In this document: in pieces, positions 54,560 to 63,059 of the stretch
Numbering within the stretch: position 1 is the stretch's first letter
How the letters are laid out: the number at the start of each line of letters is the position of its first letter
NCBI GenBank assembly: GCA_945787845.1
Contig: CALZJH010000002.1
Coordinates: 310,001 to 374,000 of the forward strand
Direction: 5' to 3'
Source: an uncultured Woeseiaceae bacterium
GTDB lineage: Bacteria > Pseudomonadota > Gammaproteobacteria > Steroidobacterales > Woeseiaceae
DNA: 64,000 nt
Program-made: the position numbers and the translations under genes
Notes under the pieces: generated by a model
The model's database searches: none
Told to the model about the DNA's origin: nothing
The model's input: the letters and a program-made list of their open reading frames with translations, nothing else

Positions 54560-55522
54560 ATGCAAGCGAAACTACGACTGGTTCAGGTCCGGGCCATGGC
54601 GCTGACTGCCATCGCGCTTTTCCTTATCACGGGTTGTGCCGACAAGGTGCGTGTATTCAGCGCACCGCTGCCATCAGAGTGGGGTGTGATTGTCGACGGT
54701 ACCAAGGGTGGTGCGGCGGTTAACGATGCCCGCTATACCGACACCGACCAGACCCGAACCGTTGGCAACTTCACATCTGGCGGCGCGTCAAATGAAGAAG
54801 TGACCGCATTTACCAACAGGCGACCATTGAAACTGGTCGAGAACGTCAACTGGACGAGCGATAACGACGACGTTGCCAACGTCACGTTTTCGCCGGAGAT
54901 CAGTGTGCCGGTGGCGGTCTGGATTGTTCAGGGGCCGTTTGACGACCAGCGAGACCTGGCGATTGATCATTGCGTGACGACGTCGGGCATCTGGCAGGAC
55001 GAACGCATGGGCGTGCGCTTTTCACAGTTCGAGATTATTGATGCAACTGGTGACCCGGACGCAGCCACTTACGCCGATTTCAATTGCACTATGCAGGCGG
55101 GCATCGAGGCCGACATCGGGCAGCGCGCAAATCGAATCAACGTGTACTGGGTCGATACGGTGGACGGCGGCACCGGGCGCGGTCAGGCCTGTGCATTCGG
55201 TAGCGATTTTGTGGCCATGGGAAGTACCGCGAACGACGAGTTGCTGGTGCACGAGTTTGGTCACAATTTCGACCTGCGGCATATCGATGGGCAAGCCACG
55301 TTCGATATGACCAACATTATGCACAGCGCCAGTTCAACAAGGGCGTTCATTACCGAGGGGCAACTTCATCGTGCGCACCTGAACGACAACTCCGCGTTAA
55401 ACACGACCTACGGCGCCAGGCCTGGCGAACCCACGCGGACTTGCGCGCACAACGCCGACACCAACGACTGTCCTGTGCTCAACACTCGAATCTGGGCGGA
55501 CGGCGCATTTCCGGCGAACTGA
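54560..55522 (+). CDS. metzincin-like metalloprotease lipoprotein
   Basis: A 320-residue lipoprotein (signal with lipobox FLITGC). The zinc motif HEFGHNFDLRH has His231, Glu232, His235 and His241 with metzincin spacing, although the usual glycine before the last His is Asp238. DMTNIMHSAS downstream supplies the Met-turn. It is probably a secreted or outer-membrane-anchored zinc peptidase; the substrate is unknown. It starts at the ATG with a strong AGGAGG site and precedes another secreted protein by 10 bases. Confidence 0.72.
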   Translation: MQAKLRLVQVRAMALTAIALFLITGCADKVRVFSAPLPSEWGVIVDGTKGGAAVNDARYTDTDQTRTVGNFTSGGASNEEVTAFTNRRPLKLVENVNWTSDNDDVANVTFSPEISVPVAVWIVQGPFDDQRDLAIDHCVTTSGIWQDERMGVRFSQFEIIDATGDPDAATYADFNCTMQAGIEADIGQRANRINVYWVDTVDGGTGRGQACAFGSDFVAMGSTANDELLVHEFGHNFDLRHIDGQATFDMTNIMHSASSTRAFITEGQLHRAHLNDNSALNTTYGARPGEPTRTCAHNADTNDCPVLNTRIWADGAFPAN

Positions 55523-55532
55523 GGGCTGAATC

Positions 55533-56063
55533 ATGAACATTAGAAATACCGTACTAACGATTTGCTTGTTGTTCCTGACGATACCGACGCTTGCGCAGGA
55601 ACCCAATCGATTCATCAACCTGCCGCTCGAGGTTCTGGCGGATACCTGGCTGACCCGAAACTGTGGCATTGACGAGGAGTCGCAACTCGAGATTGCCGTA
55701 GCAAGGCGCGGCCAAGCCTTACAAGCGATCTTTCTGGACGCATGGCGCGAGGGCGCGCCCGCGGAGAAGCTGCGCGTGACGCGCGTAGCGGCTACAGATC
55801 GATTCCAACGCAATCGCGCGCTCCTGGAAGACCCGGAAAGCCTGGGTCTCGGCGAAGCAGACCTGGCGCGATTCAAGGCGCGCAGTGAAGAAGGCTTTGT
55901 CACGCGCTCGGTCGACAACTACGACTTTGGCTACCGTAGCCAGGCACTGCGCGGACTGTACTTCGCAGGCGGAGATGTGGGTCGCGAGATCGTCGAAGCG
56001 ACGGCGGCAGACGGTCAGTCGCCGTTTAACTCGATTGCGCGGTTGGTGCTGGAAGACGAGTAG
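55533..56063 (+). CDS. secreted protein, unknown function
   Basis: A 176-residue exported protein with signal MNIRNTVLTICLLFLTIPTLA. The mature part is mainly helical and charged, with a single cysteine in TRNCGIDEESQLE. I recognise no family. It directly follows the metalloprotease gene and may be its partner or substrate. Confidence 0.65.
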   Translation: MNIRNTVLTICLLFLTIPTLAQEPNRFINLPLEVLADTWLTRNCGIDEESQLEIAVARRGQALQAIFLDAWREGAPAEKLRVTRVAATDRFQRNRALLEDPESLGLGEADLARFKARSEEGFVTRSVDNYDFGYRSQALRGLYFAGGDVGREIVEATAADGQSPFNSIARLVLEDE

Positions 56064-56075
56064 ACTGCCTGCCGG

Positions 56076-56446
56076 CTACTTGCTTAAGGAGATAGATCCG
56101 CTGTCGGAAATGCGGATCTTTCGTTTGAATGGTCCCGGATCGAGCTTGGCCTTGAACGCGTAGGCAGGTCGTTGCCGACACCCTTGATGAGATCCTGTCC
56201 ACCGAGACTGATCGTGTATGACACTCCGGCGAGTTCGAGCGGCTCCAGGTTCGGGTTGATGACGTGCAGGCCGATCTCAAAGGTCGGCAGGCCACTGGCG
56301 TCGCCCGACTGGACGGGTTTAAACGACTGCACCGCCACAGTCGGGGGTTCGTAACCGGAGCCCATGCCGGCGCAGCCGCTTAGCAGTGCTAGCGCTAAAA
56401 GGGACAACGTCAAGGTGCCGACCGACGGTAGTTTCGAATTCATCAT
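56076..56446 (-). pseudogene. LEA14-like (WHy domain) lipoprotein, internally deleted
   Basis: The start is a normal LEA type 2 lipoprotein: lipobox LALLSGC, then FEIGLHVINPNLEPLELAGVSYTI, the first strands of a WHy domain. After GVGNDLP the reading frame runs into unrelated residues and stops at 56084. Shifting frame by one gives YAFKAKLDPGPFKRKIRISD and a stop at 56076, which resembles the last strands of the same domain. About 40-50 middle residues are missing, so this looks like an out-of-frame internal deletion. The short 120-residue product could still be made. Confidence 0.65.
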
Positions 56447-56623
56447 CAAGATTCTTCTCAGGCCTAAAAAATGTAGTGCGATGCAGAATAACTCAACGCC
56501 GTGTCTGTAAGGTCGGAAAACAACCGTATATCCGTCATCAGAGCCGCTTGTAGCCGGATTCCTGGCGTCGACAGTGCGACCTGGAACACGCCGTTCTTAC
56601 CTGACGGTCGCTAAACTCATGGG

Positions 56624-58327
56624 ATGAACTCTGATGTGCATCCTGTTGTTGCGGCGCTGGTTTTGATCATGACCGGCCTCGCCATTGGCGTGTGGATGTG
56701 GGGCTCCGGCGCAGCCGCGCGTCTTGGTGGACCGGCAGAGCTGAACGTGGGTCCTGATGGCCACAGGTACGTCCAGATCCAGAATTATCTCGTCGAGCAT
56801 GACGAGGAAGGTGCGTATCTCAGGACATATGATCTCGAGGTCATGGACGTCGAGCTGTTTCTCGGTGGCTTCGCATTCTTTTCGAATGGCGATATCTTAT
56901 TGCGCCGCGGTCCCGACCCGCGCTCGTTCCTCGACAACCTTCGTGCGTACAGCCGCGAGACCAATCAGAAGTCTATCGTCCCGGAGGAACCTCGCAATGG
57001 AGTGTTCCGCTGCAACCTGGAATCGTCTTCCTGCGAGCGTTTTGGAGAGGAGGGCATCGATTTCAAGGCGGCGTATAGCGTCTATATCGATTGGCAGACC
57101 GATGAGGTGTACATCAGCGACACTACCCGGCATCTGCTCCGCAAGTACTCAGCGACGGGTGTCGAGTTGGCACCACCCGTTGACGGATTCGAATTTCCAA
57201 ACCAGTTGATGGTGCATGACGGGCAGTTGCTGGTTGCCGACACCAACCATCACGTCATTCGCATCCTGGAGCCGCTATCATCGATGTACGGAGACGCCAT
57301 CGATCGCAAGGACGTCGTGCCGGCCCCAGCGAAAACTGCGCGACAGACCTGGCCCAGCCATTTTGCCCGTGTTGGCGAGGAATGGTGGGTCAACAACATG
57401 CAGACCGGTATGAACCGCGGCGGCATTTACGTTTTCGACAACGACTGGGAATTTCTACGGCGTGTCGCATTGCCGACGGATGCGGATCCGATAGCAATCC
57501 TGGCGGTCGGTGACGCGGTCTGGGTGAGTGACTGGAATAACGATGTCGTACGGCGGTTCTCCCTATCGGGCGAACCACTGGCGAGCCTGGACTCGGCCGG
57601 ATTCGAGACGATACTTGCGGCATCAAGACAAGAACGCCTTAAATTCACGCTGCTCAGCTATGCGGGTGTCGGCGTGGTGGCCTTCCTGCTGCTTGGCCTG
57701 ATGGTTCGTGCATTCGCACTCAGCATGAACAGGAATCCGGCTCGTCGATCGGCTGATGCACATGAAGAAGCTCCACAGGTCGACAAGACGCCTCTGCATT
57801 TAGAACCCGACGGAAAGCTGCGCAAGCGCATGAACAGGGCGTTGGGCCTCGCTGCTGTTCTGATGTTTCTATCTGTTGGTTTACTCATGTACCTCACCAG
57901 TCAGCTGGAGAAACCGGATCTCCTTCTTTACCTGATGGCTCCACTTGCGGGGGCGTTCACAATCGTAGTGCTAATTGCCTGGGTCAACAGCGCTAACTGG
58001 GGCACTGCGGTCTCCCTGGATGGCAATACGGTGACCCTGCGTGACCATACGGGTCGGCAGTCCAGTTGCCCGATTCGAGAGATTCGCTATGACGATACTG
58101 CAATAGCGACGCAGGACGTCGTCGTGATACTCGGCAGGCCCAAAGCCCGCATCTATGCGCACGACGCTATTCAGGAACGCCTGCTACCGCGACTTGGCGA
58201 AGCCCGGAAAGTCAGCCCTATCGAGATGCTCAAGATACAGTTGCAGCTGATGCATCCCCAGGGGCTCATCGCAGTACTCGCGATCGTCGCCGTGATCGTC
58301 TATGCCGTCTTTCAACTAGCCACGTAA
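56624..58327 (+). CDS. membrane-anchored NHL/beta-propeller-like protein
   Basis: A 567-residue protein with an N-terminal transmembrane helix, a periplasmic propeller-like domain (about 40-325; repeats such as VYISDTTRHLLRKYSATG, LLVADTNHHVIRIL, VWVSDWNNDVVRRFS resemble NHL blades), three more helices and a C-terminal cytoplasmic domain with a final helix. Function unknown; the architecture suggests a sensor or scaffold. Confidence 0.7.
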   Translation: MNSDVHPVVAALVLIMTGLAIGVWMWGSGAAARLGGPAELNVGPDGHRYVQIQNYLVEHDEEGAYLRTYDLEVMDVELFLGGFAFFSNGDILLRRGPDPRSFLDNLRAYSRETNQKSIVPEEPRNGVFRCNLESSSCERFGEEGIDFKAAYSVYIDWQTDEVYISDTTRHLLRKYSATGVELAPPVDGFEFPNQLMVHDGQLLVADTNHHVIRILEPLSSMYGDAIDRKDVVPAPAKTARQTWPSHFARVGEEWWVNNMQTGMNRGGIYVFDNDWEFLRRVALPTDADPIAILAVGDAVWVSDWNNDVVRRFSLSGEPLASLDSAGFETILAASRQERLKFTLLSYAGVGVVAFLLLGLMVRAFALSMNRNPARRSADAHEEAPQVDKTPLHLEPDGKLRKRMNRALGLAAVLMFLSVGLLMYLTSQLEKPDLLLYLMAPLAGAFTIVVLIAWVNSANWGTAVSLDGNTVTLRDHTGRQSSCPIREIRYDDTAIATQDVVVILGRPKARIYAHDAIQERLLPRLGEARKVSPIEMLKIQLQLMHPQGLIAVLAIVAVIVYAVFQLAT

Positions 58328-58444
58328 CGCCGGTTCTCGGGTCCGCGGACCCTGTCATTGAACGAATGCCATTCCCGGACTGGACGCACCCTCGGCCCGG
58401 TACTACGCTTGGGTAAAGCAACAACAACAAGAGGGGAAGGTGTT

Positions 58445-58897
58445 ATGAACTGGAAAGCAGTCATTCTCGGTGGCCTTGCGTACTACGTCACCGCATTTAT
58501 CGTGTCCATGGCGGGCGGCGTGTTCATTCATGAAGGTGTCCTCGATGCCGCCTATCAGGCCACGGAGACTTTCTGGCGGCCCGAACTCGTCCAGGACCCG
58601 CCCGACATGGCCGCATTGATGCCCATGTGGATCGCGACCGGTGTCATCACGTCCTTCATCCTTGCCGGGATCTACATGACGTTTCGCGGTGCGCTGAGCG
58701 GCCCCGCATGGCAGCGTGGCCTCAAGTTCGGTGTGGCCATGTGGCTGTGGGGCGCATGCCTGATGGCTGCCTGGTCGGGCGTATTCAATCTGCCGAGCAA
58801 GATCTGGATATGGTGGGGCGTTGATGCGGCGATCTACACGATCATAGGTTCGATCGTCCTCGGCATCGTGGCGCAGAAGCTGGCACCGGCTGACTAG
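58445..58897 (+). CDS. small four-helix membrane protein
   Basis: A 150-residue membrane protein with four predicted helices (LGGLAYYVTAFIVSMAGGVF; MWIATGVITSFILAGIYMTF; FGVAMWLWGACLMAAWSGVF; AAIYTIIGSIVLGIV). No family recognised. ATG at 58445 has a strong AGGGGAAGG site. Monocistronic or coupled to the next broken gene. Confidence 0.7.
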   Translation: MNWKAVILGGLAYYVTAFIVSMAGGVFIHEGVLDAAYQATETFWRPELVQDPPDMAALMPMWIATGVITSFILAGIYMTFRGALSGPAWQRGLKFGVAMWLWGACLMAAWSGVFNLPSKIWIWWGVDAAIYTIIGSIVLGIVAQKLAPAD

Positions 58898-58928
58898 ACC
58901 TGGGCGGGAATCACAGCCAAGATAGCGT

Positions 58929-60144
58929 TTGAAGAAAGGACTGCGGTCAGTCTGGTCAAATAGGTTGCACAATCTGATGCGTGGGAAGATTCGATTACTC
59001 CTGATTGGCGTACTGATAGCTATCTTGGCTGTCGTGACATGGCAGTTCCTGTTTCCGGCGCCGACCGCTATTGAGGAGCAGGCCGACTACGGCCCGTCAC
59101 CGCAATTAGTCGAACCTCACAAGACCCTCGTCCCGATAGTCAGGCCAGCCAAGGCTGTCGGCTGGCCTTCGGATGCAATGCCGTCTCCTGCCGGCGACCT
59201 GGAAATCAACGCATTCGTGAGCGGCCTGGATCATCCTCGCTGGCTGTACGTATTGCCGAATGGCGATGTGCTGGTCGCCGAGAGTAACGCGCCTGAGGGC
59301 TCCGGACTCTGCAGCGATCTCAAGAATTTCGCAGCGGGCGTCGTCTTGAAATACGGGGGCGCGAGAACGCCCAGTGCCGACCGCATCACACTGCATCGCG
59401 ACACTGACGGTGACGGCGCGGCCGACGAGTCCCACGTGTTTGCGGCGGAACTCCATTCGCCCTTCGGCATGGCCCTTATCGACAGTCACCTGTATATCGC
59501 CAACGCCGACGCGTTGCTGAGATTCCCCTACCAGCGTGGGCAGACGGCTCTGACGGAGTCGCCGGAGGTGATCGCCAGGCTACCGTCGGGCAGGAACCAC
59601 CATTGGACGAAGAACATCCTTCCGGCTACTGACCAGCGCAGTTTGTTCATTACGGTTGGCTCCAACAGCAATGTCGGAGAGTGCGGGCCAGAGGCCGAGG
59701 AGGGGCGCGCTGCGATCCATCAACTGGATCTCGAGAGCGGCGAACTGGAACTCTTCGCGCATGGCCTGCGGAACCCTAACGGTATGGCGATTGAACCCTC
59801 AACCGATACGCTCTGGATAGTTGTGAATGAGCGGGACGAGCTTGGCAGTGACCTGGTCCCTGACTACGCCACTTCGGTGCGCAAGGGCGATTTCTTCGGC
59901 TGGCCGTATGTGTATTTCGGCTAGCCAGCATGGATCTTGGAACCGGCAACCTGTGTCGGGGTATCGCGTCATTTACATCCCCTTCGAGAATGGTCAACCC
60001 AGCGGCGAGCCCGAAGAGGTCGTGGGCGGGTTTCTGGACGAGGATGGGCATGCGCGCGGACGGCCTGCCGGCATGGCGATCGACGGTACGGGGGCGTTGC
60101 TGATCGCCGATGATGTCGGCAATGTCGTCTGGCGGGTGAAGTAG
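58929..60144 (+). pseudogene. PQQ-dependent sugar dehydrogenase-like gene, internally deleted
   Basis: The first frame (TTG 58929 or ATG 58977 to a stop at 59922) has an N-terminal membrane anchor and a soluble aldose/sorbosone dehydrogenase-like propeller: LDHPRWLYVLPNGDVLVAE, HTDGDG-type RDTDGDGAADESH, HSPFGMALI, GLRNPNGMAIEP and [10 protein letters not shown]. It then stops. The family's C-terminal part, QHGSWNR...[12 protein letters not shown]...[16 protein letters not shown], follows in a different frame to 60144. Roughly 50-60 residues normally present between these two parts are absent. It is probably inactive, unless the assembly is wrong. Confidence 0.75.
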
Positions 60145-60156
60145 CTACCGCCGACA

Positions 60157-62238
60157 ATGCGCATACTACCGAGGATTACAATCTTGGCGCTCGCGTGCCT
60201 GCTGAGCGCTCTGTGCAGCAGTGTTCTTGCCGAGGACAGCGAAATCCTCGAACCGGCCGACGAGATCAACGAGATCATCGTGACTGCCACGCGGCTGGAG
60301 CAGGCGGCACGCAGCGTGCCTGCGGCAATCAGCGTTGTCTCCGGCGACGAGATACAACACGCACGCCAGCAGTTGGGGCTGGACGAGGCGCTCGCAAGAG
60401 TGCCCGGTGTTTTCTTTCAGAATCGCTATAACTTTGCGCAGGACCTGAGAATCGCCATTCGCGGCTTCGGTGCACGTTCCAACTTCGGTGTGCGCGGCAT
60501 CAAGATCCTGGTGGACGGTATTCCTGAAACGCTGGCCGACGGGCAAAGCCAGGTGGACAGCATTGACCTCGCCTCGGTACAGCAGGTCGAAGTGCTGCGT
60601 GGACCGTCATCCGCGCTGTACGGCAACGCAGCGGGCGGGGTCATCAGCATTTTGTCCGAGCGGGGGAGTGCGGAACCCTACGCGGACGCACGAATTGCTG
60701 TGGGGGACTACGGGTACCGCAAGTACCAGGTCAAGACAGCCGGGGCAGCAGGGCGGCTGGACTATCTCGTCAGCCTTTCCGATCTGCGGATTGACGGCTA
60801 CCGCGAGCACAGCGAGGCCGAGAACACCCAGCTGAACAGTCGCTTCCTGTTTCGCTTCAGCGACGACACGGAAGTAGGGTGGGCGATCAGTGCAACCGAT
60901 CAGCCGGTATCGAACGATCCCGGCGGCGTGACGCGGGCCGACGCTGCTGCGAATCCGCGCGGTGCTCGTGACCGCAATATCGATTTCGATGCGGGCGAGG
61001 CGCTCGACCAGCAAAAGCTGGGTCTCAGTTTCAAGCACGCATTCCCCGGCGGCGGTGAACTTCGGGCGCGTAGCTACTACCTCGCACGGGATTTCCGCAA
61101 TCGCCTGCCGTTCACAGGCGGTGGCATCGTTACCTTCGATCGCGCTTTCGCCGGGGGTGGCGTCAGTTACACGCGAAGCTTCGGGCTCGGCAATATGCAA
61201 CATCGGATGATCGCCGGAATTGACCATGACCGGCAGCGTGATGACCGGCAACGATATGACAACAATAACGGGGTCCAGGGTGCTCTTGCACTGGACCAAC
61301 TTGAGCGCGTCACGAGCACGGGGCTCTTTGTGCAGGATGAGATTAGCGTATCGGAGCGACTCGCGGTGACGCTGGGCCTGCGCTACGACGACATCGAGTT
61401 CGATGTCTCGGATGCCTTCCTTGCAGACGGTAACGACTCCGGTACACGCTCAATCGACGACGTGAGCCCGAGTATCGGGTTCCTCTATGACCCTGGCACC
61501 CGCCACGCCCTGTACGGCAGCATCGCATCCGCATTCGAGACACCGACAACGACCGAGTTTGCCAATCCTGACGGCAGCGGCGGATTCAACCAAAGCCTGC
61601 AGCCGCAAAAGAGCACCAGCTATGAGCTGGGTCTGCGTGGTGGGCTATTTGAAAGTACCCGCTACGAAGTCGCGGTCTTCAAGATCGACATCGACGACGA
61701 ACTGATCCCCTTCGAGATTGCGTCGAGTCCCGACCGTGAGTTCTTCGCTAACGCGGGCAAGTCCGAACGGCGTGGAATAGAACTGTCGCTAAGCGCTGCG
61801 CCGTTGCCTGGCTTGAACCTGGCAGTGGCCTACACCTGGTCACAATTTGAGTTCGACACGTTCGTCGATGGCGACGGCAACAACTTTTCGGGTAACACGA
61901 TTCCAGGCATCCCCGAGCAATTTGCACACGCAGACATTTCATATGTGCACGAGTCAGGGTTCTTTGCTGCCGTCGATGCCTTGTATACCGAAGACCTGTT
62001 CGCCGACAACGCCAATTCTGCCGAGGTGAGCGGCGCGACCATCGCAAACCTGCGATTCGGTCTGAAAAAGACCATCGACAAGTTCGATATCGAACCGTTT
62101 ATTGGGGTCAACAACGTCTTCGACACCGACTTCACTGCCAATGTTCGTATCAATGCGTTCGGTGGCCGGTATTTTGAGCCGGGGCCGACTCGCAACGTTT
62201 ATGGCGGCGTTTCGGTACGGTTCCGCCATGCGGATTAA
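60157..62238 (+). CDS. TonB-dependent outer membrane receptor
   Basis: A 693-residue receptor. A signal peptide (cleavage after VLA) is followed by the TonB box region EIIVTATRLEQ, an N-terminal plug (VPAAISVVSGDEI; IAIRGFGARSNFGVRGIKILVDGIP; VEVLRGPSSALYGNAAGGVI) and a 22-strand barrel ending in VSVRFRHAD. The ligand is unknown; FecA-like siderophore or cobalamin receptors share the plug. It follows the broken sugar dehydrogenase gene by 12 bases. Confidence 0.94.
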   Translation: MRILPRITILALACLLSALCSSVLAEDSEILEPADEINEIIVTATRLEQAARSVPAAISVVSGDEIQHARQQLGLDEALARVPGVFFQNRYNFAQDLRIAIRGFGARSNFGVRGIKILVDGIPETLADGQSQVDSIDLASVQQVEVLRGPSSALYGNAAGGVISILSERGSAEPYADARIAVGDYGYRKYQVKTAGAAGRLDYLVSLSDLRIDGYREHSEAENTQLNSRFLFRFSDDTEVGWAISATDQPVSNDPGGVTRADAAANPRGARDRNIDFDAGEALDQQKLGLSFKHAFPGGGELRARSYYLARDFRNRLPFTGGGIVTFDRAFAGGGVSYTRSFGLGNMQHRMIAGIDHDRQRDDRQRYDNNNGVQGALALDQLERVTSTGLFVQDEISVSERLAVTLGLRYDDIEFDVSDAFLADGNDSGTRSIDDVSPSIGFLYDPGTRHALYGSIASAFETPTTTEFANPDGSGGFNQSLQPQKSTSYELGLRGGLFESTRYEVAVFKIDIDDELIPFEIASSPDREFFANAGKSERRGIELSLSAAPLPGLNLAVAYTWSQFEFDTFVDGDGNNFSGNTIPGIPEQFAHADISYVHESGFFAAVDALYTEDLFADNANSAEVSGATIANLRFGLKKTIDKFDIEPFIGVNNVFDTDFTANVRINAFGGRYFEPGPTRNVYGGVSVRFRHAD

Positions 62239-62324
62239 GAGCATTCCAGAGGTCCTGCGAGCCTGCAGGTGCGTCGGCAGTTCTTGTGCGACAATTGGCT
62301 CCTGCCAATCAGGGAGCCCCAATA

Positions 62325-62885
62325 ATGCCCAAATTCATAGCAGCCTTCGTGCTCGCGACGTTGGTCAGTACGCCGGCGTGGTCAGATGTCTTTATCGGAC
62401 TGGATCTCGGCGCCGGGGATCTTGATATCGACAACATCAGTGTCGCGCCGGACTTCGAGCTGACTTCGATATCAGACTCGGCCGCTGCCATTCACGCGAC
62501 CGTCGGTTACGAGTTCGATAACGGTTTCCACATAGTGGCGGGCTTTGACGAGATAGAATCCATAGAGTTTCTGGGACTTGGCGATGCCATTGAATTGGAA
62601 GCGCTCAAACTCGGTGCCGGATACTCGCAGCCCATTTCAAAACGGTTTCGCGCCGGGGGCACTATCGGACTGGCGTCGTGGGACCTGGAAGCACGCGAGT
62701 CGATCTTGTTCAATCCCGGGCCAGAAGCAACCGGCGGCCTCGACGACACCGATTTCTACTTCGACTTCGGCATCGAATGGGTCATCAACGAGACATTTCG
62801 CATGCCGCTCACGTTTAACTACAACGACTACGACTTTGGCGACGCAATGATTTGGAGCATCGGTGTCCGAGTGCATTTTCAGTAG
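62325..62885 (+). CDS. outer membrane beta-barrel protein (OmpA-like transmembrane fold)
   Basis: A 186-residue exported protein with signal MPKFIAAFVLATLVSTPAWS, alternating amphipathic strands (FDNGFHIVAGFDEIES; RMPLTFNYNDYDFG) and the terminal aromatic IGVRVHFQ. It is probably an eight-stranded outer-membrane barrel. ATG at 62325 has an AGGGAG site. Confidence 0.8.
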   Translation: MPKFIAAFVLATLVSTPAWSDVFIGLDLGAGDLDIDNISVAPDFELTSISDSAAAIHATVGYEFDNGFHIVAGFDEIESIEFLGLGDAIELEALKLGAGYSQPISKRFRAGGTIGLASWDLEARESILFNPGPEATGGLDDTDFYFDFGIEWVINETFRMPLTFNYNDYDFGDAMIWSIGVRVHFQ

Positions 62886-62923
62886 ACGCCGCCAGGAAGA
62901 CCCTGACGGGAGGTTTACGTATA

Positions 62924-63020
62924 TCCCAGAATTGACTAAATATCTGGGCGCGCCATTATTGCCCGGACAAAGGTAAGCCTGACCAAAGTCAGGGATGCAA
63001 AGCCACGGGTCTTTGCATCG
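62924..63020 (+). ncRNA. structured leader with GEMM (c-di-GMP-I)-like core
   Basis: Three hairpins precede the acylase gene. (1) CCCAGA/TCTGGG at about 62925-62947. (2) CCTGAC-CAAA-GTCAGG at 62978-62993. (3) GATGCAAAG-CCACGGGT-CTTTGCATC at 62994-63019, a perfect 9-bp stem. The string GGTAAGCC...GGGATGCAAAGCCACGGG closely follows the conserved GEMM/c-di-GMP-I riboswitch core (GGCAAACC, GNRA-capped stem, GGGACGCAAAGCC). Unlike the known riboswitch, the second half folds back as a compact hairpin, and I cannot find the usual long 3' arm. It is either a variant/degenerate riboswitch or a related RNA element. Confidence 0.6.
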
Positions 63021-63059
63021 AGAATAAAACGCCCATAAGTCCGATCCAAGGGGAACATC

